Source: Dicaeum eximium
Lineage: Eukaryota > Chordata > Aves > Passeriformes > Dicaeidae
Reading direction: 5' to 3'
NCBI GenBank assembly: GCA_013396995.1
Contig: VWZP01005331.1
Location: forward strand, 62,001-126,000
DNA length: 64,000 nt
A program made the translations under genes and the position numbers. The notes below the pieces were generated by a model, which worked only from the letters and a program-made list of their open reading frames with translations, had not been told where the DNA came from and searched no databases. This document shows positions 1 to 12,400 of this stretch, piece after piece. Position 1 is the first letter of the stretch. Each line of letters starts with the position of its first letter.

Positions 1-313
1 ATTCCTCATCCACATGTGTCCACAGTTCAAGTAAGTCCAAATCAAACAGCACAGAACCTACTGGCATGTTTCCCTCTCATCTGAGTGTGACATACTCCCC
101 TGCCAGCCCAGCACCTGGATCTGCCACCCAGCAACACTCTGCATGCAGATGACTTGTGTTTTCCTACCAATTTCCGAAGCTTCCCACTTTTGCAGAGCAG
201 CTGCACCTAAAAGACTGTAGTCCTCAAAATCTCCACCTGGATTGCACATATGAAACCCCCAAGAAAAAAAAGAAAGTAGCACACTTCTTCTCCCAAATAG
301 GTTCACAACTCAC

Positions 314-421
314 CAGCTGCTGTATCTGTTTGCTGCTCTCCTGGTTTGTTACTGCATTTTTGGGAGGAAAATTTTCATGTCCTTCAAAGGCAGGTCCCAG
401 TGGCTGCACACCTGGTTCCAC
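314..421 (-). CDS. TSPOAP1: TSPOAP1 exon 6, linker leading into the second coiled coil
   Basis: These 36 codons start after a TGCTTTCAG acceptor and end at a strong donor CTG|GTGAGT. The last residues, QESSKQIQQL, align with human EKEQRVQQL, after which the next human exon continues the coiled coil. That following exon is not in the window. The match is short, so identification rests on splice sites, phase 0, position and this tail. Confidence 0.75.
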
Positions 422-3400
422 CTGAAAGCAGAAGAGATGCCAGAGAGCTCAGGGACATCCTGAGACTATAGAACACACTAAGGGAAAAGGGACTTCCCTG
501 GCAGTATCACCCAGGAGAGCAGTGCTTCACAGGGAACTCCTGATCTCTGAGCTGCACCATTTGACTTAGAGAAAGCTGGACACCTTGCTAGGGATCTCTG
601 TACTGGGAATCTCCTGGACCCCAGTGCCAACCAGCCCAGCCTGACTGAAGTGCCTCCGAGGAACAGTGGGCTCCGGGAAGCTCTTAGATCCAAGCTCCCA
701 TTTGTGCCTCACCTAATGACTGAATGAGAGGCAGCAGCTACACTTTTCGTGGCCCTCCCCAAAGCGACACTGAGAGGAGAAGGGAGAACACAGCCCACAA
801 AGGGCAGAAATAAGTGAAGATGTCAGAATCTAAGGACAGGGAAGAGCAGACAAACACTACCAACAAATGCAGCATCCCACCTCTGCTGGTAGCTGGGAAA
901 GGCTGAAATGGCAGCAGTGCCATGGCTTTTGTGCCACCACCAAAGCAGATGAAAGGAGACACTTTCTATATACATTTGTACGCCAGTTTCCAGCAAAGTA
1001 CCTTTTCATTTGGGTCACAAACACACCTTAATCCTCTGAATTTTTGCTCTCGGCTGATACTTGATTTGATATTGTCTGCCCAGAACAAGCCTTGACTGCA
1101 GGGCAAGGACTGAGACACACAGAAGAAAAAGGGTCTTGATAAGGTTTTAAACATTAACAGTAAAGTTATTTTTGATAAACAGATTTTAGGGACAGAGCTT
1201 TAAGATCATCAAAGCAAACCTGTACTGCGAGGAAGCAGCGGGACTTTCTGAATCCATCTCAGCCTCAGCCTTTAGCTGACCTCTCCTCAGACATGGGGCT
1301 CCTCATTTCACTCTGAACACCTTCAGTACTGAGGGATCCATGGGATGAGGTCTGAGCTTCCTGTACAGCCAGTCATTAGGGCAGTGTATAAGCACTATAC
1401 CTAGGATGTGATTTTTAACCTATTTTTGGCTTGAAAAACATAGGTTTTATCTACATCTATATTCATGGCTCTTCTACTGAAAGGCTAAGAGCTCCAAGAC
1501 CTCACACACTGCAGCCCAAGCTACCAAGGATTTCTCATTTTTTGCTTCAAAAAAAATTCTGAAACCACCTCCCACGTGAACCTTGTTCCCTATTATCCAT
1601 GGAAAAAGGTTCACTGCAGATCAGCACGTGGAAATCTTGGAATCCTCCACCCAATCCATGGCACCTCAAGGGTCCCAGTGCTTGGAAGCTTTCAGGTCTG
1701 CTGTGAAACTCATACTTAACTGTGGAATAGCCCTGTGGAAATGTTTCTGAGACTTTTTGCTTTTCAATCACCTTGCTCATACTAAGTATCAAACTGGTAT
1801 TTTAGGGAATCCCAGCATCGCTGAGTTTCGAAAAGACCTCCAAGCCCATCCAGTCCAAGCTGTGCCCAATCTCTACCTTGGCACCAGCCCAGAGCACTGA
1901 GTGCCACGTCCAGGCCTTCCTTAGGACTACTCTGGGGATGGGACTCCAAACCTCCCCAGGCAGGCTTGCCAAGGCCTGACCATCCTTTCCATGGAGAAAT
2001 TCCTCCTGATGTCCACCCTGAGCCTCCCCTGGCCCAGCCTGAGGCCGTTCCTTCTCCTCCTGTCCCTGGTCCCTGGGAGCAGAGCCCGACCCCCCCAGCT
2101 GTCCCCAGCTGTCCCCTCCTGTCAGGGAGTTGTGCAGAGCCAGAGCCTGAGCCTCCTTTTCTCCAGGCTGAGCCCCTTTCTCAGCTCCCTCAGCTGCTCC
2201 TGGGGCTCCAGCCTAGGCTGCGCCATATTACAGGGTTCAGCCAAGGGACTGCAACAGCCTCCTCCCTCCACCAGTGCCATCAGATTTAGCCTGGCTGACT
2301 TATTTGTCAGCCAGAAAATCTTCTGACAGTGAGAACAGACTCTCCTGAGTCAGAGACACAAAGCACATGCATGAGAAAAGCCATCTTGTCTGACAGAATG
2401 TGCGGGATCAGGTGGAAATCAAGGTATGGAAGGGTCATTCAAGGAAGGTAAGGGCAGGGCAGAGAGAAAAGAATGTCTGTGCATCCCTCTTCACCACAGC
2501 AGCATTTGGGGGGGAAATGGGGGCTGAAATCTCAAGCTATGAAGAACAAGGCTGAGAACATCTCTGAAATTAAACTGTCTGTAAGAACTGTGGAAGCCAA
2601 GAAAATAAACAGTAACCAATCACCAAGATTATGTAATGTTCACCCCAGGGTTCAAAACCCCCTTTGGCATGAACTGAATCCCTTAGTTCAGCAGAAACTG
2701 AATCAATCTGTGCAGCAAGTCACTTCTCCAACACCGCCTTAAAACAAATATCTGGAAGATGGTAAATGCCACATTTTAAGAGTATTCCAGAGTTTTAAAC
2801 ATATTCCAGTAGACATCTGTAGAAAGACAGACCAGTACATTTGACACCAGTTCTGGGCAAACTTACAGAAACTGCATAAAAGGAAAATACTTTCAAAAAA
2901 CCCAAACAAACTTATATTGCGGCAGGAGGAAACATTCATGGATGTATAAAGACTTTTTTTTAAGATGTCAGCAAGTAAGTGGGTGAGGGAGACCCAGGAG
3001 GAACCTGCTTGGGCACTCAAAAGACATTCAGCTGCAGTACTTCAACGGGTGTCTGCAGACACTAAGCCACCATGGGATGAGGGGAGGGTTTTATCTTGGG
3101 TAAATATTCAGTAAAAATGAGAGGCCTGATAAAGACGGAGCGGGAAATGTGATCTGCAAGAACTGATGCAGCAGTGACAAACAGTGATGAGGGCCCCGTG
3201 ACACCCAGTGATTACACAGACTAACGATGGTTTAATAAAGAGTGCTTAGACAAAAAGGCTAAGAGATCTTCTGAAAAAGGGAGAGAAAACTTCATTATGC
3301 TGTCATATAAATCAATGCCACAGCGTCTGGAATGCTGCTACACGCTACTTCCCCAACACAAAACTGACAGAGAAAACACAGAAAGGAGGGAGACAAAGAT

Positions 3401-6400
3401 GATGAACACGGAATAATGGAAGAAGCTGGAAAGAAACAAAAACCAAAACAAAAACGGCTGAAGAAGAGGGGTTTAAAAATCCAGGAGTGACTTGGAGAAG
3501 ACGGACAAGGAATGAATACTCAATGCGTCTGCTGCACGAGTCGGGGGGCAATAAACGAGAGCAGCTGGCGGGAAGGTGGGGGGATGATGCGTAGCCCAAT
3601 CTCCCACCGGAGAATGTAGGATTCTATCACACTGAAAACACGGGAGGAAACCGGCAGAGCCCCTAGGAGCCACATCCTCCGGAGCCCGCAGCTCGGACAG
3701 CCCTGACCCGCCGGCCCGGGGGCAGCGGGGCACATCGGCACCCGCGGCCCGGCCCCGCGGAGGGCTCGGCCCGACCAGCCGCGCTCGGCGAAGCCGCTCC
3801 CCGCCAGGGCCTCGGGGCCGCCCGGCACAGCCCGGCCTTACCTGGCGGCGGCGCGGCCCCGTCCGACGCCCCACGGCACCCCGAGCCCAGCGCAGGCCCC
3901 TTGGGGCCCGGCCCGGCCTTACCTGGCAGCTGCGCGGCCTCGGCGGGGGCGGCGCCCTGAGGCGGCCTCGGATCCGTCGGGCTGAACCACTGCCGGCGGA
4001 GGGGCCCGCGGCTCCGAGTGCGGCGGTACCGGGCGAGGGCCAATTCTGCCCCTTTGCTCTGGTGACACCCTCTGGAGCTGCCTCCGGCTGGTGGGGGGGG
4101 GCCGATGCTGGACCGAGTCCAGAGGAGGTCCCGGAGCTGCTCCCAGGGCTGGAGCCCCTCTGCTCCGGAGCCAGGCTGGGTAAGCTGGGGGTGCTCACCT
4201 GGAGAGGAGAAGGCTCCAGGGAGAGCTCAGAGCCCGTTCCAGGGCCTAAAGGGACTCCAGGAGAGCTGGAGAGGGACTGGGGACAAGGGATGGAGAGAAG
4301 GAAACAGGGAATGGTTCCCACTGCCCGAGGGCAGGGATATTGGGAAGGAATTCCTGCCTGGGAGGTTGGGAGGCCCTGACAGGGGTTGCCCAGAGAAGCT
4401 CCGGCTGCCCCATCCCAGAAAGCATCTACAGCGAGGCTGGACAGGGCTTGGAGCAACCTGGGATAGTGGAAGGTGTCCCTGCCCATGGTAGGGGATGGAA
4501 TGAGATGCACTTTTAAGATCCTCCAATCCAAACCATTCCATGAGTCTATCAAGAAACATTAGCTGCTTTCCTAGGCAGAAAAACACACCACGGGAACCCT
4601 GTGCTAGGGAAAATGAGCAGGACTGAGCTCCTGGCATGGCTCAGTGTCCCTGCTGAGTCTGCTGTCCCTGCTTATGCTGCCAGCAGCATCCGTGTCCCTC
4701 CTCACCCTCAGCCTTGGTGCTGGAATCCATCCCTTTGGAAACCAGCACTGGGCCTCCTTGCAGCAGATGTGAACCACAGCCTTCACCTTCTCCAAGTGAA
4801 GTTCCCTAAGAACAGCAATTAACTGAGCAATTAAATAGCCAAACCTTCCGATCACTGACCCACTTGTCTCACCTCCCTGCGAGCTCTCCCTCCCAGCACT
4901 GTGTCTTCCAAGGCTTCCTTTGGTCGAAGTGCACCTTTGAGGCAGGAATTTGTTGGTCCCAGACATGGGGCAGCGCTGGGCATGGCACTGCCTGAGCTCA
5001 TTTTGGAGGAACGCAGACACTCCTTGAAATTCTTGAGCGCAATCTGCCTCTGGAGCCGCAGCACCTCTCGCTGGGATTCCCGCAGCAGGCGGTCGAACTC
5101 GATGACGTTCAGGCAGCAAGGGTCGTCCTGTGGGAAGCCAACCATGGCACCATGGCACTGACAATCTCCAAAAGGTGGGACATCTCACATTTAACATGCA
5201 AATTCCAAAAGAGGAGACGCTGGGAAAGCCCAGGTAGTGTGGCACACACGCATGGCTGATTCCTGGGTCTCCAAAGCCTCAAAACTCACTTTACATCCTT
5301 TATGCAAATACATTATTCCTCGTGAAGATAAAACCTAGCCTGTAATGCTCCTGCAGCTCTCCCAGCATGATGTGCAGGGCTTTTCCAAGCATGGGCCATC
5401 TCACCACATGCCAGCAGGGAGCGTGGCAGGATAATGTCATTTCACAGCCCAGCTAAAACAGAGCTCTTGCTGCTTTCTTTACTCCTTGGTGTGGGTGCTG
5501 GCAAAGCACTGGGCTTTGAGAGGTTGCAGGAATGAAGAACATCTGGGGTTTGGTAGTTCTTCCTCGGGATAATATTTAGTTTCCTAACATTCTTGATTTC
5601 TCTCCTCTCAAGACAGTAAGTGTGATGGACACAAGAGGTAACAAGAGGTAACGCCCATCCACTCACAACCCAAACACAGGAGCTTTTGAAGGAAGCCAGC
5701 ACAATCTGACTCTCACAAAACCAGGGAGAGTGTCACCAGCTTGTTTGATTCTTCAAAGGTTACCAGATTTCAGGAAGCTGAAGAAACATGTTCCTGCATG
5801 TCCATATATACAAAATCAGATTATGAAAACCTGTCTTTAAAAATCTGCTGTTGGAGGAGACATTGTTCATTCCCCTGGAAAGCTCCTAAGCCAGAGAATT
5901 CAAGACATAACTGGTATCCAGGACAAATTTAATCTGCATCCCTGTTTGCTTCTTCTTTGCCCTAAAAATAGTGTGCGCTTTATAAATACAATTTGTGGAG
6001 AGAACCATGGTTACTCTCATGCTGCAAGGGGGGAACTGAGGCAGCATTAATGGGAACTGATTATAGATTCAAGAAGTGAGCAGCTGGGCTCCCTCTGTGC
6101 CAGACCCACATTCAGGCTATCAGGGTAGTAGTTCTTTAAACAAAATTGGCTGGGGCTATGTTTAAAATCTCCCTTCCCCCACCACAAAAAGACAGCTATT
6201 CCCAACAGCCTCTGGAGCCTGGGGGAATAAGGGAGTAGAAAAAAGCTGAGTCCTCCCCTCAGTTTCTATTATACCAGTCCTCTGCAGCTGTTCCCCCAGT
6301 CCCCCAAATACAAGAATCCATGCTGCAAGAAATTGCAGCCTGGATTTAGCTGGAGCTGGGGTTTGGTAGGAAACAGATCACTGGAGTATGATCTCAGGAA

Positions 6401-9400
6401 ATTATTTTATTCCATCTGAAGAGCCCTGGCTTTGCAAAACAAGGCAAATGCATTTGCAGCCCAGGGTGCAGGTTGTGAGTCCTGCTACTGCCAGGGAGCT
6501 GAGTGGATCCATTTCATAGCTACTGAAAAATTTCTACTGATTTAAATGCCCAAGATTAAAATTGATTTGGTTACAAACTCTGAGTGTGCACATCATATCT
6601 CTGCATAAAACACCCTTCATTGGCATAATGCATTTTGCATGCTGCAGACAGATTAGGGGAATTTGGAATTTTAAATAGCTGGAAATTAAAATTTAATAAG
6701 CAGTTTGCTTGGAGGAGAAATGGGAAAAACAAGATCAGACAGAATGATCTATATTGCTCTCTTTTCTGTGGATTCCCTGCTCAGGCATCAATGTCCCGGT
6801 TGCTGGTGCCACAGACAGGGTCATCAGGGACAGGGTGGTCACACAGGTCAGCCTAGGAAGGCACTGACTGAATTTGTCAGGCCTGGGGTTTGCACCTGTG
6901 TGCTTTTTCTTGGCCAGGAATAAATCTTGTTCACCCACTTCTGTCACATTCCTTTGCAATCTGTCACACCTGTCCCTAGCAAGTTCAGGTTGCCCAGCAC
7001 ACCCTGCCAGGAAAAACAGAGCGCTTTGGAAAGGGACCCTTTCTGTGGGGGCCTGAGGTGAGAAAACAAAGGAATGGGAAGGACATTTTTTGCTGACACT
7101 GTAGGGCACAGAAAGACCTGGATAAGTTTGTCCTTTGGTTTAATGCCAGGAAAGATCAGTGGGGCAGCTCTGTACAAACACCAAATACACCCCTGTATTG
7201 TTCTAATCCTGACTAGATCTACATTAGGGAAAGACTGAGAATCCACCTTCAAACCTGTAGTTAAACTGAACATATGGGGAGGTCGGGGACAAAAATAAAG
7301 CTCTTGTCAGTGAGGAAGTATTTGTCACCTAAATATCACGTAATTAGGACAGGTAGAAGTGCAAGTGTTCAGCTCAGCTGGGGGCAGGGAGGTAGGGTGG
7401 CACTTGACTACATTTGCATTAGCAAAACAGGGGGAAACCAGCATGGGCCCAAGTGTTACTGAGATCCTCTGAATATTTGAACTGACCTAAACTGCAAGCC
7501 TTACCTACACTACAGTTTGGGAATCAAAGATGCAACTTAGATGCTCAGAACAGGTTGCTTTAGTCACCTTGAGTGGGAACCATCTCACCCAGCCTGAGCT
7601 GTCTGCAGAGGCTCCTTTCAGAACCATCACAGAGAAGAGCTTTGTAGAAGTGACACATCTGACCAGTCCTAGACCTCAGGATGAGCTGAATTACCACTTT
7701 ACCCCACCATTTATATTGGCATGGCCTGTACTGGTACTGAGGGGAATGCAGATCACCAGCTCAGGAACACACACCAGCACTGGGGATGGTTTCATGAACA
7801 CCTAGCCCTGCCTGGTGATTTGTAGCCTTCATCATAAACATGTCAGGAGGCACCGAGTTATCCCCAGTCTCATGGTGGCTGTGACTCCTCAGAAAGCTGC
7901 AGCTTGAGGCTTGGGATCTAAACTGGTTTTTGGGAATGTGCTGGTTGGCTTCTTAAAGAAATGCTTTAAAAGGAGGCCCTGCTTCTACATCTTGCTTGCA
8001 GCTCAGCTCTTTGAAAAGTCACCCTGTGTCTGTGGCTTCTCAGGGGTTTCCAGGGAAGGAATTTCAGTCTGCTGGAAATGGCAGCTCAGATCCATGACTT
8101 GATGGAGGGACAAGCAGGGTGTCCCCTAACACACTCTTCTGGAGAGATCTGGACAGGGTCTGCCACACACTCCTCCAAGTGTCCCCATTCAGTTCACACA
8201 TCAAACCCCCTCCCCTATTTTCAGCCTCCACTTGAGACTAATTCCCCTCACACCACTTCCCAGAGCCTGGTCTCCATCACCGCTGTTGTGCTTGCCCCCA
8301 GCCCCAGAGTGATGTCCCACAAAGTGTCTCACCTTCCCTGCCAAGAGTTTAGCCTGCAGTTCCCGGCATTCCTGCTGCAGAGCTTCAATCTGCTTGTCTT
8401 TTGCCAGGAGAGCACTGGCTTGCTCTGTCAGGTCCTTGGCACGCTGGCGGGCAAATGCTTTTTTGCACAGTTCCAGGCTGGAGCCCTTCAGAGGCACCGG
8501 AGCAGTTACCTACACCAGAGAGCAGTGAGGTGTGTTCATGTGTGATAACCACCACCTCATCACCCCTTGGTGTTCAACAACCACCACCCTGTCACCCTTT
8601 GGTGCTCCTTAACCACCACCCCATCACCCAGCACAGGGAGCACTGTCAAAAAATGCAGCTTGGCCCTAAAGGACAGACAGACAGAGGAGCAGGATAGACC
8701 TATGGAAAGGCTAGATGAAAAAGTGGCTCAAAGAAGAGGTGGGAAGGACAAGATCTGTACCTCAATAGGTACAGCCAGCACAGGGTCTGCAGGACAGAAG
8801 TGGGGAGGGGAAGGAGAGAAAAACAGGATGAGGTAAAAAAGACAAGAGAAGGCAGCAGAGGGCAGGGGAGAATGGCAGGAAAGATGAGCATGGGATCAAA
8901 TATAGCATGGGATCAAGGGTAGAGATGGACAAGCCAGGAAAATAAACAGAGATTCCATGGGTTTCTAGCAGGAAAGAGCTTCAGCATGGATAGGCAGAAG
9001 ATAAAGAGAAAGGCAGAGGCTAAGAAGAGCCCAAACAGGGCCAGTGCAGCCAGGGAGGACTGAGAGAAAAGCAGGACTGAAGGAAAAGTAGTTCAGGTTC
9101 ACATGCTTCCTGGGAGGGAGGAAAGCATAAGGTGGGGATGGCACTGTGCTTAGGGAGAGCAGGGCAGGCAGGGACAGGCAGCTGGCTGAGTACAGGCTCT
9201 GCCTGGGCAGGAGCTGGGGCTGCCTGGCACAGTGTCCCTGGGATATCCCCATCCCTGGAGTTGGCTCTCCCACTGGGTACCAGCACCACAGACTTGGATT
9301 AAGAGGCAGCTCAAACCCTCTGTTCATCCCAGCCCTACGGTCAGTGAGGATACATCCAGTCCCTGGGTTTATCCAACCCTGCCTCTCTCTGCCCAGCTAT

Positions 9401-12400
9401 TTTCATCTGCACAAAGCCTGACAATCTGGGAAGGGGATCCTCTGCTGCCAGATCAGACACATGGAATCCTCTGTGTGAAGTTTTCTTCCCCAGGTCTTCC
9501 CAAGCATCTCATGCATTTGCAGAAGCTGTGTGGCCCTGGCTCCACAGGACCTGGGTATCGAGCACTGGAGGGACCTGGTGCCAAATTAACCCTGGCTCCT
9601 CATGGCTCCTTCTCTGGTCCTACCTCCAGCCTACCCTCCACAAGGCTCAGCCATCTCAGCACTTGCTGCTGTCAGGACACGTGGGCCAGCACAGGAGCTC
9701 AGCAAGTCAGTTCTCCAGGACTTGCACAGGCCATAAACTGTCCCCACCCCAAAGCTTCACTGGGGAAACAAATAAAACAGTATTTGTATAGGTGCTGGAG
9801 GGTCTGCATAGTATGTCAAATGATTTCTCTCAACATAGTATCTGACAAGTCCATCTGTTGCCCTGCAAGTACCAAAACCCTGTGACAGGTGACACAGTGC
9901 CTGGGGACAGAGAGGGCAGCAGTGCCAGGAAATCCCCCTACCTTTTCTCCAGCACAGACTTCACTTCCTCCTTTCTACCATGAGTGGCTTGAATTCCCCA
10001 TCACAATCCCTGCTTTCCTTCAGGAAGGTGTGCCCAAGATCCCATACCCTACAGCTACGTCCCACTGCTGCTGCACCATGTCACACACTCCAGGGTTCAC
10101 AACAAACAGCTGTTGGGTTGGAAACGGCAGAAGCCCTATGGCTTGTGCAGCATTTCCAGTGAGGTGTAGATGGGACAGAGCTGCCTCTCACCCCTTCCTG
10201 TTTTGCTTCACCACACTCCTTTTCTTATTCAAATCCTTCCTGTTTCTTTTTGATGAAGTCAGATGAATTATTTTCATGACTTGCCCAAAGAAAGCTGTGT
10301 TAATTACTTTGAACTATGACCTTATAGTAAGAAACCAAGCAGGAAGAAATTCCTCAAACCAGCCCCCAAGAGGAGTAGAGAAGCTGGCGATGGCTGGGGT
10401 TGGTGATTCTTGCTCTGCTATGATGTGCAAAGCATGTTTGCTGTAGGTTTAAGAAAAAGGGAAAGGAAAGGCCTTTGTAGCTCAGTGGAAGCAGAAAACC
10501 AAAGGTCCTGGTGGTGAGGTGCTCTCCCAGCCCAGCTCCCCAGCCGCAGCAGGTCCCAGCACCCACCACTTTTAGGTTTGCCTCCTGGAGCTTCTGGGCT
10601 CTCTCCTCCAGGCGCTTGGCAATCACCGCCAGCTCCGCATTCTTCCTCTTCAGGTGCTTCACCTTCTCCTCTGTCTGGGGGAAGCAGCTCCTGCGCTGGA
10701 GAGCAGAAGGAGAAGTTGGAGGTGAAGCCTTTGCTCAGGACCCAATATCCCTGCCTCTACCTGACCTATGTAGGGCACACAGGCCTTTTCCCAGCCAGGG
10801 CTTGGCCTGTTCTCTTGGAACTCTCCCAACCATTGAAGACCAATCTCTATTGTCTCTTCTCCCTGAAAACTGTGTTTTCCTGGTATTTTTGTTAAATGTG
10901 ACCTCTTGATCGCCATGAGATGCCCCTCACCCCACCTCAGACCATCCCACGTGGCCCCTCTCCATCCACAACATCCGCGTTGCAGGCTCTGATAGGACTC
11001 AACATGTCTCCAGCATCAGGGTATCCTGGCCACCCACTCTTTGGGCTTACTCTTCCAGAGTCTTCCCAGTTTATTTCCCTAGGATTACAGGACTCAACAC
11101 ATCCCTGAGGATTTGTACTGCACCACCACAGCAAGCTTATCTGTGTCCTTTCTGTCCTGACACCAAAGCATGAGCAGGAGAAGACGACAAAGGACTTTAT
11201 TATATTTGCAAAGCAAATTTCCTTTTTCTTCCTATTGATTTTGTTTGCTCTTAATCCCCTTTTATTTGTTATCTGTCTGTTCCAATAAGCTGCCACTTGC
11301 CAATGACTCCTTCCCCCATGGTCAAACCCAGATGTGTTATGCCATCTTTTCACATCAGCAGAAACGTCAGGTCGACTGATCCTCACAATTATTTCCCTCC
11401 CTGCTCCTGTGAGAGTGTGCCATGGGCACCTGGGCTGGAAAGCTGAGGCTGATTTTTGAGTCAAAATTTGACACACAGGCTTGTGCTTCACTAAAATCCA
11501 GATGATTGGTAAGGGGTAACCCCTTGGGGTGCAGGTCATGCTGAATTTATGCTTTTACTGTAAGAAAATTATCTAAAATATGCATTTTGAATGGGGTGAT
11601 AACAATCTGAAATTTGCCCAGCGTGGCTGGGCTGCACCGCCACACTGCAAAGCTGGGTAAGGGGTGATGCTCTCCAGGTAGGATTCAGGAGAGGAATATC
11701 CCCTCTTTCCTGAGAGTCCTGGCTAGCCCACGTGGGGAGTCAGGGATGAGGGAAGGGACAGAAGGCACATGGCCCAGGCTGTGGCAGCCTGGCTTGGCTT
11801 TGGGGTGCAGCTGGGGAGGATCTTGGTGCTGGGCTGTCATGGGAGCAGGGGGCAGTGCTGCACTGTCACCCAGAGCCAAGGCTGAGTGAATCAGTGTTTC
11901 TGCTTTTCCAGTTAAAGAGGAAAGAAGAGCAACTTCCCCTCCCCGGCCCAGCCCTGCTCTGCACTGCGGGGAAGGGTCCAGCTCCAGCTGACAGCTGCAG
12001 CGTGAAGGCACCCGGGGGACCCATAGCACCAGACCTCCTTTGTCCTCTGGCCCTGCCCAGATTATCCCGTGAGTTCAAGAAGCATTTGAACAATAGTCCT
12101 GCACATGGTGTGACTCCTGGGGATGGTTCTGTGCAGGGCCAGGAGTTGGCTCGGTGATTCTTGTGGGTGCCTTCCCACTCAGCATGTTTTGTGACTCTGT
12201 AACCTCTTAGAGTAGGCAGCAGACAGCAGCTCTCTGGGTCCAGGACTCCCTCCCTACAGAGCATCCCACAACAGCATCTCCTCCTCACCAGCAAGCTGTT
12301 CTCCTCGGTCAGGCTGGAGCAGCGGTGCCGCAGGTCCTCCAGTGCACTCAGGAGCTTTGTGTTCTGGCTCACGAGGAAGCTGTAGTCACCCCCACTCTGC

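Larger units (their letters stand above)
422..4872. other. TSPOAP1 intron 5
   Basis: This intron lies between exons 5 and 6. It holds a minus-strand CR1 fragment (1804-2225), a CpG island with duplicated donor sequences (3680-4050) and a plus-strand CR1 (4090-4562). No further coiled-coil exon was recognised. Confidence 0.7.

Noticed and set aside
3473..4552. 359-codon minus-strand ORF
   Set aside because: It starts at a non-ATG codon inside the antisense of a CR1 copy and runs through the intronic CpG island; a composition artefact.
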